Assembly (NCBI GenBank): GCA_016200915.1
Contig: JACQDV010000002.1
Location: 1 to 64,000 of the forward strand
From: Sphingobacteriales bacterium
GTDB lineage: Bacteria > Bacteroidota > Bacteroidia > Chitinophagales > Chitinophagaceae
Reading direction: 5' to 3'
Length of the DNA stretch: 64,000 bases
Shown here: positions 8,301 to 16,914 of the stretch, piece by piece
Layout of the letters: each line of letters starts with the position of its first letter
Position numbering within the stretch: the first letter of the stretch is position 1
Translations under genes and position numbers: made by a program
The notes under the pieces: model-generated
The model's input: only the letters and a program-made list of their open reading frames with translations
Told to the model about the DNA's origin: nothing
Databases searched by the model: none

Positions 8301-9473
8301 ATGAAAAAATTAAGCAGGGCAGTTATTATAATTGCCGCTATTATGGGAGCAGCTGTTCCGGCGATGGCGCAGGGACCCAAACCAGAGTCATCTTTAAACA
8401 ATCCATTAGCATTAACATTAGTGGTAATTATTGCTGCCCTGGCATTAATTATAGGATTGTTAGCAGTGGTTGTATATGGTGCTGCTGAAATAGAGTTAAA
8501 AAAACAAAAGACTTCAAAGCCTTCTGCTACAGCATTAACTATACTGGCATTATTAATAGCCACCGCTGCCGGAGCCCAGGATGCTGCTCCTGCAGCTACT
8601 GCTGCCGCCAGTGATAATGTAGGCGGGTTATCCGGCTCTACTTATTATATTTTAATGGCAGTATTGTTAGTGGAAGTAGCTGCTATCTTCTTCCTGTTAT
8701 TTCAATTACGTTTCTTATTGGGTGCAGCTAAGCCTAAGATCACTGAAGCCAGTACCAGTACAGAAGGCGCTGTTGAATATAAACCTGCTGCTCCACAATT
8801 AAGCTGGTGGGATAAATTCAATAAGTTCCGTCCGGTAGAAAAAGAAGCAGATATCGATTTAGGACATGAGTACGACGGCATCCGTGAACTGGATAACCGT
8901 TTACCACCATGGTGGCTTTATGGATTTTACATCACTATCATTTTCGCTGTTGTTTATTTCTATCGTGCAGAAGTTTCCCATGCTGCTCCGTCGAGTGCTG
9001 AAGAATACCAGGCTGCTGTAGCAAAAGCCAATGCACAACAGGAAGAAAGATTAAAAGACCAGAAGAACCGTGTGGATGAAAATACAGTGGTACTGATCAC
9101 TGATAAAGCTGAACTGGAAAAAGGTAAAACAGTATTTATGTCAACATGTACGCCTTGCCATGGTCAGCAGGCGCAGGGTATTGTTGGTCCTAACTTAACA
9201 GATGATTACTGGATACATGGTGGAAAAATCAATGATATTTTTAAAACAATTAAGTACGGTTATCCTGAAAAGAGTATGCAATCCTGGAAAGATCAGTTAA
9301 GTCCTGTACAGATTGCGGAGGTTGCCAGTTATATTAAATCATTGAGAGGAACCAATCCTCCCGGTGCTAAAGAAAAACAAGGAGAGTTATATACAGAAGA
9401 TGGTAGTAGTGCTCCAGCTGCTGACTCAACCGGTACAGCAAAAGCAGATTCTACCAAGCCGGCTGTAAAGTAG
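8301..9473 (+). CDS. ccoP: CcoP: cytochrome c subunit III of cbb3 oxidase, single heme
   Basis: 390 residues from the ATG at 8301; an in-frame ATG at 8274 would add nine residues before a clear signal sequence (MKKLSRAVIIIAAIMG ending at AMAQ), so the later start is preferred. The N-terminal third is unusual: after the signal come a hydrophobic segment, a second signal-like stretch ending in AAGAQ and another hydrophobic helix. Then comes a CcoP-like region with DNRLPPWW (typical of the FixP N-terminal domain), a further membrane helix and one cytochrome c domain with CTPCH at about 283-287. Proteobacterial CcoP carries two hemes; only one CxxCH is seen here. It accepts electrons from soluble or quinol-linked donors and passes them to CcoO. 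The tail is rich in A, D, S and T. Confidence 0.9.
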   Translation: MKKLSRAVIIIAAIMGAAVPAMAQGPKPESSLNNPLALTLVVIIAALALIIGLLAVVVYGAAEIELKKQKTSKPSATALTILALLIATAAGAQDAAPAATAAASDNVGGLSGSTYYILMAVLLVEVAAIFFLLFQLRFLLGAAKPKITEASTSTEGAVEYKPAAPQLSWWDKFNKFRPVEKEADIDLGHEYDGIRELDNRLPPWWLYGFYITIIFAVVYFYRAEVSHAAPSSAEEYQAAVAKANAQQEERLKDQKNRVDENTVVLITDKAELEKGKTVFMSTCTPCHGQQAQGIVGPNLTDDYWIHGGKINDIFKTIKYGYPEKSMQSWKDQLSPVQIAEVASYIKSLRGTNPPGAKEKQGELYTEDGSSAPAADSTGTAKADSTKPAVK

Positions 9474-9482
9474 TAAGTATTA

Positions 9483-10913
9483 ATGGAAACAACTAAAGAA
9501 ATAGTAAGAGTGAAAAAAGAAATTGACGATACCTCGTTTCGTGACCGGGTAGCAACGGTAGATGCCAAAGGGCACCGTAAATGGGTATTTGCACAAAAAC
9601 CCAAGGGCCGGTTTTACCGTGCACGTACTATTGTAAGCTGGGGATTCTTTTTACTCTTTCTCACCTTGCCTTTCATTTATGTAAAAGGAAGACCATTCTT
9701 TCTTTTTAACATACCAAAAGGTAAGTTCATTTTGTTCGGGCAAGTCTTTTGGCCGCATGATTTCTTTGTGTTTGCTATTGGTATGGTAACCTTCGTGGTA
9801 TTCATTGTGTTGTTCACGGCCGCTTTTGGGCGATTGTTCTGTGGCTGGGTTTGTCCGCAAACAAATTTTATGGAAATGGCTTTCCGTAAAATTGAATACC
9901 TGATTGATGGCGATGCGGCTTCACAGAAATTATTGAAGAATGGCCCCTGGAATGGAACTAAAATCCGCAAGCGTTTACTAAAGCATGGAGTTTTCTTTTT
10001 GCTTTCGTTCATTATTGCTAACTATTTCTTAGCCTATATCATTGGCGTAAAAGATTTGTGGAAGATTATCACTTCACCAGTAAGTGAACATTTTGGTGGT
10101 TTTGCCGCCATTACTATTTTTTCATTCGTATTCTATTCTGTATATGCCTTCTTTCGTGAACAGGCCTGTACCGTTGTTTGTCCTTACGGCAGATTGCAGG
10201 GAGTATTGCTCGACCGCAACTCCATGCTCGTTGCTTATGACTATAAACGTGGTGAACCAAGAGGTAAATATGATAAACGGGTTGAAAGAAATATTGGTGA
10301 TTGTATTGATTGCCATCAGTGTGTTAAAGTTTGTCCTACCGGAATTGATATCCGCAACGGTACACAATTAGAATGCGTAAACTGTACGGCTTGTATTGAT
10401 GCCTGTGATGCGATTATGACCAGCATCAGCAAACCCAAAGGTTTAATACGGTACGCCAGTGAAAACGGTATCGCTAATCATGAAAGTTTGCACTACACCA
10501 CCCGAATGAAGATGTACACCATTTTATTAGTGGTATTAGTGGGTATTCTTACCACACTTTTAGTTACCCGTGCAGAATTTGAAGCTACTGTTATGCGATC
10601 ACCCGGGTTACTGTACCAGGAGATGGGTAAAGACAGTGTGAGCAACCTGTACAATATCAGGATCGCTAACAAATCAGTAAAGAACATCCCAGTAAGCATT
10701 AAGCTGGAAGGTATACCCGGAAGAATACAGGTGATTGGTAATACCGGTACAGTAGATGTAAAAGAAGAAGCAGTAGGTTCAGGTTCCTTCTTTGTGATTT
10801 TACCAAAGAATGCTATCAAACAACCTAAATCAAAAATTATGTTAGGTGTATATGATAATGGCAAGAAGATAGATGAAGTGAATACTAACTTTTTAGGACC
10901 GGTGGGAGAATAA
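9483..10913 (+). CDS. ccoG: CcoG: cbb3 oxidase accessory protein with two [4Fe-4S] motifs
   Basis: 476 residues. Membrane helices lie at about 45-65, 85-110, 170-190, 205-225 and 340-360. Cysteine motifs include CGWVCPQTNFME, ACTVVCPYGRLQG and a ferredoxin-like pair, CIDCHQCVKVCPTG and CVNCTACIDACD. The C-terminal part is an immunoglobulin-like periplasmic domain. CcoG (FixG, RdxA) is thought to reduce copper during assembly of the binuclear centre. It starts 9 nt after ccoP, so it is co-transcribed. Confidence 0.93.
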   Translation: METTKEIVRVKKEIDDTSFRDRVATVDAKGHRKWVFAQKPKGRFYRARTIVSWGFFLLFLTLPFIYVKGRPFFLFNIPKGKFILFGQVFWPHDFFVFAIGMVTFVVFIVLFTAAFGRLFCGWVCPQTNFMEMAFRKIEYLIDGDAASQKLLKNGPWNGTKIRKRLLKHGVFFLLSFIIANYFLAYIIGVKDLWKIITSPVSEHFGGFAAITIFSFVFYSVYAFFREQACTVVCPYGRLQGVLLDRNSMLVAYDYKRGEPRGKYDKRVERNIGDCIDCHQCVKVCPTGIDIRNGTQLECVNCTACIDACDAIMTSISKPKGLIRYASENGIANHESLHYTTRMKMYTILLVVLVGILTTLLVTRAEFEATVMRSPGLLYQEMGKDSVSNLYNIRIANKSVKNIPVSIKLEGIPGRIQVIGNTGTVDVKEEAVGSGSFFVILPKNAIKQPKSKIMLGVYDNGKKIDEVNTNFLGPVGE

Positions 10914-10972
10914 TGGATAATGGAAAGTTGAAAATGGATAGTGAATAGACCCATTATGCCAATGAAAAATCA

Positions 10973-10998
10973 TTAACCAGAAACAAGCAACTAGCAAC
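10973..10998 (+). repeat. A/C-rich leader repeat, copy 2 (before fixH)
   Basis: It matches 24 of 26 bases of the copy at 5776-5801 before ccoNO. It is preceded by degenerate ATGGATAATGGAAAG-type repeat DNA that fills the gap after ccoG, and is followed by an A/C-rich run reaching the fixH start. Confidence 0.6.
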
Positions 10999-11018
10999 CA
11001 GAAACAAAACAAACAACT

Positions 11019-11456
11019 ATGAATTGGGGAAACAAATTATTAGTAACCTTTATTGTATTCGGAGGTTTTATGTCATTCCTCGTTTACAAAAGTGTAAACA
11101 CCCGGTTTGAGCTTGTAACCAAAGATTACTATAAAGATGAACTGGCATACCAGCAGGTAATTGATGGAACAAAAAATGCCAATGCACTTTCAGGTAAAGT
11201 AGTTATCACAAAAAATGAAAAAAATATTGTGCTGCAATTACCTGAAGATTTAAAAGGAAAAACTATCAGTGGCAACATCTGGTTTTACAGTGCCGCTGAT
11301 GAAAATAAAGACCGCAAGTTTGAATTAAAAACAGATGCGGATGGCAAACAGCTCTTTGAAAAAAGCATGTTCTTCCCAATCAATTATAAAATAAAGATTG
11401 ACTGGAAGGCTAATAATCAACATTATTATACAGAAAAAGATTTTAGTAATAAATGA
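11019..11456 (+). CDS. fixH: FixH family protein (CcoH)
   Basis: 145 residues with one N-terminal membrane anchor (about 5-24), the sequence FELVTKDYYKDELAYQQ typical of FixH, and a beta-rich domain outside the membrane. FixH/CcoH is a membrane-anchored factor needed for stable assembly of cbb3 oxidase and is normally encoded with ccoG, as here. The ATG at 11019 follows an A/C-rich leader without a Shine-Dalgarno motif. Confidence 0.85.
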   Translation: MNWGNKLLVTFIVFGGFMSFLVYKSVNTRFELVTKDYYKDELAYQQVIDGTKNANALSGKVVITKNEKNIVLQLPEDLKGKTISGNIWFYSAADENKDRKFELKTDADGKQLFEKSMFFPINYKIKIDWKANNQHYYTEKDFSNK

Positions 11457-11462
11457 GTGGCA

Positions 11463-11494
11463 AAAGTGAGCCACTCCTGAGAGTGGTTCACTTT
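11463..11494 (+). repeat. Hairpin between fixH and safE
   Basis: Arms AAAGTGAGCCACT (11463-11475) and AGTGGTTCACTTT (11482-11494) pair with one G-T wobble around a 6-nt loop, starting 7 nt after the fixH stop. No T-rich tail follows. It is probably an internal operon hairpin affecting message stability, or a weak attenuator before the last gene. Confidence 0.55.
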
Positions 11495-11512
11495 GCAGCC
11501 CGGCAATAGACA

Positions 11513-12220
11513 ATGTCAGCAACACACATTATAGCAGGTTTATCATTAGGCATCATCAGCAGTGCACACTGTATTGGTATGTGCGGACCGTTATCACTGG
11601 CGTTGCCTGTAACTAATCTTTCACCTGCTAAAAAATGGTTCGCTTTGTTCACCTATAATCTTGGAAGAGTAATTACCTACTCAGCCATGGGTTTATTATT
11701 CGGGTTGATGGGAAGAAAAATATATTTAGCAGGCTTTCAGCAAAAGTTCTCTATTGTATTAGGGGTTGCGGTTATTCTTTTAGTGATACAGTATTATGTA
11801 TTCCGTAAGAATAATCAACCGGCACTTATTAAAAATATTTATCAGCCTGTACAACGGTGGATATTTAAGTTGTGGAGCAATCCTGCTAAAGCAAATTATA
11901 TATTATTGGGTATGGCCAATGGTTTATTGCCTTGTGCTATGGTGTATATCGCTATTGCGGGTGCATTAAGTACCAGTGATGTGAGTAATGCAGTAGTATT
12001 TATGGCCATGTTTGGAGCTGGTACTTTACCGGCCATGATGGTGTTCACTTATGCTGGCTCCTTTTTAAAAGTATCAGCAAGAAACACCATTAAAAAAACA
12101 ATGCCATTCCTGTTTGCAGCAATGGCGGTGTTATTGATATTAAGAGGAATGAATTTGGGAATACCATTTATAAGCCCGATAATGGAAAGTGGGCCAAAGG
12201 AAGTAATGAGTTGTCATTAA
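11513..12220 (+). CDS. SafE-type membrane protein (sulfite exporter TauE/SafE family, COG2836)
   Basis: 235 residues and about six membrane segments. The N-terminus carries SSAHCIGMCGPLSLALP, the conserved HCxGMCGP motif of the COG2836 family; the second half repeats the fold with NGLLPCAMVY. Members of this family at the end of cco operons are thought to take part in copper handling for oxidase assembly; the exact substrate is not settled. It is the last gene of the cco cluster and overlaps by 4 nt the 3' end of a small convergent gene. Confidence 0.82.
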   Translation: MSATHIIAGLSLGIISSAHCIGMCGPLSLALPVTNLSPAKKWFALFTYNLGRVITYSAMGLLFGLMGRKIYLAGFQQKFSIVLGVAVILLVIQYYVFRKNNQPALIKNIYQPVQRWIFKLWSNPAKANYILLGMANGLLPCAMVYIAIAGALSTSDVSNAVVFMAMFGAGTLPAMMVFTYAGSFLKVSARNTIKKTMPFLFAAMAVLLILRGMNLGIPFISPIMESGPKEVMSCH

Positions 12221-12459
12221 AACATGCCGAGTTCGTCACGTTTTTTATCCTGGTAACCCCATTCCTCCTTATCATCAAGTTCTTTACCATTATATTTTCC
12301 AAAGCGGAGAATAGTATAAACCATCCATATCATTAAAAAAGGTGAAGCGATGAAAATAATACCGGCCAGTGTGAAGGAATCTGTTAACTGCGGAAGGATG
12401 TTGTACAGCACAACAGCGATTGTGGTGATTAAAACTGCAAAAGCCGGTTTCTTCAACAT
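12217..12459 (-). CDS. Small hypothetical membrane protein
   Basis: 80 residues with two membrane segments (about 5-22 and 30-52) and a charged tail (KYNGKELDDKEEWGYQDKKRDE). No family is recognised. It is convergent with the SafE gene and overlaps its last 4 nt. The compositional contrast between membrane helices and acidic/basic tail looks like a real protein. It may be linked to the oxidase cluster only by position. Confidence 0.6.
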   Translation of the reverse strand: MLKKPAFAVLITTIAVVLYNILPQLTDSFTLAGIIFIASPFLMIWMVYTILRFGKYNGKELDDKEEWGYQDKKRDELGMF

Positions 12460-12549
12460 AACATCGTTTTTAAAAGTATAACACCTGTTTTGAGAAATAG
12501 TTTATAAAGTTGACTTACCTCTCTCCTTTCTATAGTTGGTTTCTGAAAG

Positions 12550-12579
12550 CGCCTCGCATCTGCGGGGCGTTTTATTTTT
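12550..12579 (+). terminator. Possible terminator hairpin (GC-rich, T-rich tail)
   Basis: CGCCTCGC (12550-12557) and GCGGGGCG (12562-12569) form an 8-bp stem with one G-T pair and a 4-nt loop, followed by TTTTATTTTT on the plus strand. It overlaps the 3' end of the minus-strand lipoprotein gene, so it would act on plus-strand read-through from the cco operon. The minus-strand side lacks a T-run. Its role is uncertain. Confidence 0.4.
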
Positions 12580-13564
12580 CAGCAACCGGTAAATCACTAT
12601 TGGAGAAAAACTCGTTTTCAATGGTGAGTAATACTTTATCTGAATTTCCGGCTGTGCGGATGATTTTGGCACAGCGATCTTTTTCATCATATACAAATTT
12701 TTCCCGCCATATTACTGACTTCTTCAACACTAATTTCTTTTCATTCAGCAATCCCCTGCGGTCAAAATTTAAATACACATTCCCCATATTGGTGGTTACC
12801 GACGGCATATCTGTTTTCACTTTTACATAATCAATTAAACCGTCAGTAGCATAATAATATTGGTAATGGATGATGTCATACGTATTTAATTGAAATCTCT
12901 TCGATAGTAGTTTGCCTGTTCCTGGTTCCGTTGAAATGCTCCATCCTTTGCCCCATGTTTCGTATGCTTTTACAATATCATATGGCAATACTTGCTGATA
13001 ATATTTTTGAAAACTGGTTGAAACATAATCATTCCATACATTACCATGCCAGTCGAAGCGGATGCTAAAACTATCGTTGGGTATATTATTACCGTATAAT
13101 TTTACTGTTGATTTTTTTACAATCGTATCCAGGTAATTGATAGTTGAAACATATTTAAGTCCAATCCCCGTCATACGCTGGTAAGGATTAGCTACCTGAC
13201 GATTGATGCTGGTGGTGGTATCTTTTAAATAAACCGTTTCACTCACATCCGAATAACCTGTTTCCTGTTTGGAATCGAGATAAATAATTCCATCCATTCC
13301 TTCTTCCAAAGCTTTTTGTTTTAACAGGGCCAGCATTTCATTATAGCTGGTGTAAGGCCGCCCCATTACTTCCACAATCTTTATTTTGTAAAAAGGTTGT
13401 ACCGGTCGTTCATTATTAAAATACAAATCCATTTTACCCGTTACCTGCTTTAACGGTATATCGGTAATGGAAGGTTTATGCTGAAATTCATTATACGTAT
13501 AATAATTATTGCAGGAGATGAATAAAACAGTAACGAATAATGAAGAGGTAAATTTGGATAACAT
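12572..13564 (-). CDS. Lipoprotein of unknown function
   Basis: 330 residues beginning with a type II signal peptide (hydrophobic core then LFISC, lipid-modified C18). The rest is soluble and rich in Y, T, K and N, with no recognised domain. It should be anchored to the inner or outer membrane. It diverges from trmD with an 87-bp gap that must hold both promoters. Nothing in the neighbours suggests a function. Confidence 0.75.
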   Translation of the reverse strand: MLSKFTSSLFVTVLFISCNNYYTYNEFQHKPSITDIPLKQVTGKMDLYFNNERPVQPFYKIKIVEVMGRPYTSYNEMLALLKQKALEEGMDGIIYLDSKQETGYSDVSETVYLKDTTTSINRQVANPYQRMTGIGLKYVSTINYLDTIVKKSTVKLYGNNIPNDSFSIRFDWHGNVWNDYVSTSFQKYYQQVLPYDIVKAYETWGKGWSISTEPGTGKLLSKRFQLNTYDIIHYQYYYATDGLIDYVKVKTDMPSVTTNMGNVYLNFDRRGLLNEKKLVLKKSVIWREKFVYDEKDRCAKIIRTAGNSDKVLLTIENEFFSNSDLPVAEK

Positions 13565-13639
13565 AGGCGAGATAGTTTACATAAATAGACACAAATATTA
13601 AACCTGACCATTATATCCCGTATTCAAATTTTTGTTAAT

Positions 13640-13647
13640 TAAATTTG
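13640..13647 (+). promoter_or_regulatory. -7 promoter box directly before trmD
   Basis: TAAATTTG is an exact match to TAnnTTTG and ends 4 nt before the trmD ATG, which would put the transcript start at or next to the start codon. No clear -33 TTTG lies at the right distance, so this is only a candidate. Confidence 0.35.
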
Positions 13648-13651
13648 CCCC

Positions 13652-14329
13652 ATGCGAATAGACATCATTACTGTTTTACCCGAGTTACTGGAGAGTCCGC
13701 TCAACCATTCCATCATGAAGAGGGCAAAGGATAAAGGTTTGCTGGAAGTACACATTCACCAGTTACGAACCTGGGCCGTGAATGAATATGGTCAGGTGGA
13801 TGATTACCAGTATGGTGGCGGAGCCGGTATGGTGATGATGTGTGAACCATTGGTGAATGCGATTGAATCGCTGCAAAAAGAAAGAACCTATGACGAAATA
13901 ATTTTTTTAACTCCTGATGGAGAAAGGTTCAATCAAAAAAAAGCAAATCAGCTTTCGCTTAAAAAGAATTTGATTTTAATCTGCGGACATTATAAAGGAA
14001 TTGATGAACGTGTGAGAGAACATTTTATCACCAAAGAAATTTCTATTGGAGATTTTGTATTGAGTGGTGGTGAAATAGCAGCCGCTGTTGTAGTAGATGC
14101 AGTTGGCCGTTTATTACCCGGCGTGTTGAATGATGAAACTTCTGCCCTTTTTGATTCTTTCCAGGATAATTTATTAGCTCCTCCCGTTTATACAAGACCG
14201 GCAGAATTTCGTGAATGGAAAGTGCCTGATATTTTATTGAGTGGCGATTTAAAAAAGATCGAAGACTGGCGTCACGAACAGGCGGTTGAACGCACCAAAC
14301 AAAGAAGACCTGATTTGCTGGAAGATTAA
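13652..14329 (+). CDS. trmD: TrmD: tRNA (guanine-37 N1)-methyltransferase
   Basis: 225 residues, the normal size. TrmD methylates G37 next to the anticodon of certain tRNAs and prevents frameshifting. Family motifs include [12 protein letters not shown] at the start, [12 protein letters not shown], the SAM-binding trefoil-knot sequences [11 protein letters not shown] and [13 protein letters not shown], and the C-terminal RRPDLL. In many bacteria it lies with rpsP, rimM and rplS; here it stands alone. A -7 box ends 4 nt before the ATG. Confidence 0.96.
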   Translation: MRIDIITVLPELLESPLNHSIMKRAKDKGLLEVHIHQLRTWAVNEYGQVDDYQYGGGAGMVMMCEPLVNAIESLQKERTYDEIIFLTPDGERFNQKKANQLSLKKNLILICGHYKGIDERVREHFITKEISIGDFVLSGGEIAAAVVVDAVGRLLPGVLNDETSALFDSFQDNLLAPPVYTRPAEFREWKVPDILLSGDLKKIEDWRHEQAVERTKQRRPDLLED

Positions 14330-14403
14330 ATACACTAACACTTTCCTATTAAACTTTTAACAGCTGGTATATTGTATCTTTAATTGAATAAATATGCCTG
14401 TCT

Positions 14404-15072
14404 ATGAGTGAACATGTTGTAAAAATCATTGAAGCAACTTATATCAACCACGATGTAAAACGCTTTTTGGTGGAGAAACCAAATGGCTTTACTTATATAC
14501 CCGGCCAGGCCACTGATGTTTCTATCAATTTACCTCAATGGAAAAATGAGTTGCGGCCATTTACTTTTACTTCGCTGGTGGAGTGGCCAATGCTTGAGTT
14601 TACCATAAAAATTTACAATGACCATGATGGTGTTACCAAGCAGCTTGGCAAAACCAACGCCGGTGCAGAATTAATTCTACATGATGTGTTTGGAACTATC
14701 CAGTATCGTGGCCCCGGTGTATTTATTGCCGGTGGTGCCGGCATCACTCCTTTTATTGCTATATTAAGAACATTGCATAAAATGGAAAATCTTAGTGGTA
14801 ACCTGCTTATCAATTCCAATAAAACGGTGGATGATATTATACTGGCACAGGAGTTACAGCAAATGCTCGGCGATAATTTTATTAATGTACTTACGAGGGA
14901 AGGCGTAATAGGGTTTATGGAAAGAAGGATAGATAAAAATCTTTTAATAGACCTTATACATGATTTCAGCCGTTACTTTTATGTATGCGGTACTGAAAAA
15001 TTTGTACAGGATATAACGGGCATACTTTTATCGCTGGGAGTTTCAGCTGAATCACTGGTGGTGGAAAAATAA
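14404..15072 (+). CDS. Flavodoxin/ferredoxin-NADP reductase-like flavoprotein
   Basis: 222 residues. The N-terminal beta-barrel carries LRPFTFTS, the RxYS/T-type FAD-binding motif, and the C-terminal Rossmann part has FIAGGAGITPFIAILR, the nucleotide-binding signature of the FNR superfamily; VCGTEKF near the end is the typical NAD(P)-site turn. There is no fused 2Fe-2S or globin domain, so it is a stand-alone reductase whose partner is unknown. It stands between trmD and a membrane glycosyltransferase-like gene with no functional link visible. Confidence 0.82.
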   Translation: MSEHVVKIIEATYINHDVKRFLVEKPNGFTYIPGQATDVSINLPQWKNELRPFTFTSLVEWPMLEFTIKIYNDHDGVTKQLGKTNAGAELILHDVFGTIQYRGPGVFIAGGAGITPFIAILRTLHKMENLSGNLLINSNKTVDDIILAQELQQMLGDNFINVLTREGVIGFMERRIDKNLLIDLIHDFSRYFYVCGTEKFVQDITGILLSLGVSAESLVVEK

Positions 15073-15106
15073 ACGTCACTAAACTGAATCATTTATCTTT
15101 ATCCCG

Positions 15107-16873
15107 ATGAACTCAACTGCTCACAAATCCGATTTTTCCAGGCTGGCTTTATTTCTTTCTGCGGTATGGATATTAGCTGTTGGTTTTTTCTATTATCCCA
15201 AATGGGAACAAAAAGGAACAGAAGCTGCTATCAGCTGGGATGTATCGGGCTACTACCATTATCTGCCTGCAATTTTTATTTATAAAAGTTTACGGCAACA
15301 GCAATATAAAGACACATTGCTGGATAAATATCAGCCAACACCTTTAGGCAATCATTACGAAGCGTACAAGCATAGCAGTGGTAATTATGTAATGAAGTAT
15401 TCAATCGGGCAGTCTTTCTTTTTTGCACCATTCTTTTTAATTGCACATGTATCAGCTAATTCACTGGGATGTGCTGCTGATGGTTATTCTTATCCTTACC
15501 AGGCAGCAATAGGTGTGGGGGAATTATTGATTGCATTAGTTGGATTATTTTTTTTGCGATTGATTTTAATAAAATATTTTAATCCGTTTACAACCGGTAT
15601 TGTATTATTACTTTATGTGCTTGGTACCAATTACCTGGAATATGCTTCCATTTCCAATGCAATGACTCACAATAACCTCTTCACTCTTTATTGTGTTTTG
15701 ATATGGGTCACTATAAAATTTTACGATCAGCCAACATTATTGAAAGCTGCGGGCATTGGTTTATTAACCGGCTGGGCAGTGCTTACAAGACCATCAGAAA
15801 TTATAAGTGTGGTGATACCGGTTTGCTGGAGAATCAGTTCATTAAGTGAAATTAATAACCGTCTTCAATTTTTCAGGAATCATTTACCCAAAATAATTAT
15901 TGCTTCTGTATTGGCTGCATTGGTAATCAGCATTCAGTTGTTCTACTGGAAATATGTTACCGGCGACTGGATCGTTTACAGCTATCAAAAAGAAAAATAT
16001 CATTTGTTACATCCATACTTAGCTGAATGTTTATGGCAGTTTCGCAAAGGTTGGCTGATTTATACTCCATTGATGATCCTTGCAGTTATAGGCTTTTATT
16101 TTCTTTACAAACAGTACCGGCAACTATTTTGGGTGAGTTTATTATTTGCCGTTCCTTTTACTTATTTATGTTTCAGCTGGGAAATATGGTGGTATGGTGG
16201 TAGTATTGGTCAGCGGGCCATGGTGCAATCGTACCCAATGCTTGCATTCCCTTTCGCCGCAGCCATTAATTATCTTCTTAATAAAAAATTGTTTGTTATT
16301 CCTGTCAGCTTGTTCATATTGCTTTGTTGTTACTACAATATCTGGCTTACTCACCAGGCACATAAAGGCGGATTGCTGGATGCAGAAAACATGACCCGTG
16401 CTTACTGGCAAAAAATATTATTTAAATACTCCGTTCCGGTTGATGCAAAAAAATTGCTGGACAGTGATGAAGAATTTATTGGTGAAAGAACCAATGTAGC
16501 AGTTATTAAAAGCAATAGCGATACTATACAGCTAAATAAAGATCATCAGTACTCAGAAGAGATGCATATACAGGTGCCCAATCGTTTTTATAAATGGATA
16601 AGAGTATCTGCTACAATAGCTTTCCCGCAAAAAGAATGGGATGTTTGGAAAATGACTCAACTGATTGTTAAGTTCAAAAGCGGAGGAAAAACGATTAAAG
16701 AAAAAAGCATAAGAATACAACGGCTAATGAATGAGACATCCGGAACATCCGTTTATATAGATGTAAAAATTCCCAAACAGTTTGATGATGCTATTATCTT
16801 ACTGTGGAATGGCGAAAGCAAAAAACCAGTAACATTCACTAACCTGAAAGCAGAAGTATTCAATGAACAGTGA
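15107..16873 (+). CDS. Polytopic membrane protein, GT-C glycosyltransferase-like
   Basis: 588 residues: roughly ten membrane segments between 12 and 425, then a soluble beta-rich tail (about 440-588). The overall build, a large hydrophilic loop after the first helix and WDVSGYYHYLPAIF near the N-terminus, resembles GT-C enzymes that use polyprenyl-phosphate sugars. A clear DD/DE catalytic motif was not identified, so the enzyme class is inferred. The next gene is a GT2 of the polyprenol-phosphate mannose synthase type, which would make the lipid-linked donor such an enzyme uses. A TATCTTTA box ends 5 nt before the ATG. Confidence 0.7.
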   Translation: MNSTAHKSDFSRLALFLSAVWILAVGFFYYPKWEQKGTEAAISWDVSGYYHYLPAIFIYKSLRQQQYKDTLLDKYQPTPLGNHYEAYKHSSGNYVMKYSIGQSFFFAPFFLIAHVSANSLGCAADGYSYPYQAAIGVGELLIALVGLFFLRLILIKYFNPFTTGIVLLLYVLGTNYLEYASISNAMTHNNLFTLYCVLIWVTIKFYDQPTLLKAAGIGLLTGWAVLTRPSEIISVVIPVCWRISSLSEINNRLQFFRNHLPKIIIASVLAALVISIQLFYWKYVTGDWIVYSYQKEKYHLLHPYLAECLWQFRKGWLIYTPLMILAVIGFYFLYKQYRQLFWVSLLFAVPFTYLCFSWEIWWYGGSIGQRAMVQSYPMLAFPFAAAINYLLNKKLFVIPVSLFILLCCYYNIWLTHQAHKGGLLDAENMTRAYWQKILFKYSVPVDAKKLLDSDEEFIGERTNVAVIKSNSDTIQLNKDHQYSEEMHIQVPNRFYKWIRVSATIAFPQKEWDVWKMTQLIVKFKSGGKTIKEKSIRIQRLMNETSGTSVYIDVKIPKQFDDAIILLWNGESKKPVTFTNLKAEVFNEQ

Positions 16874-16879
16874 TTCCGT

Positions 16880-16910
16880 TTTGAATCACCCGTAATTCAT
16901 ATTATATTGG
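16880..16910 (+). promoter_or_regulatory. Bacteroidota-type promoter before the GT2 gene, likely leaderless
   Basis: TTTG (16880-16883), a 19-bp spacer and TATATTGG (16903-16910; one mismatch to TAnnTTTG) match the -33/-7 arrangement of Bacteroidota housekeeping promoters. The -7 box ends 4 nt before the ATG at 16915, so transcription should begin at or very near the start codon. Confidence 0.5.
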
Positions 16911-16914
16911 CAGC

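Noticed and set aside
10914-11018. Gap after ccoG as a possible small gene or riboswitch
   Set aside because: It holds only degenerate ATGGATAATGG-type repeat DNA and the A/C-rich leader; no frame or conserved fold is apparent.
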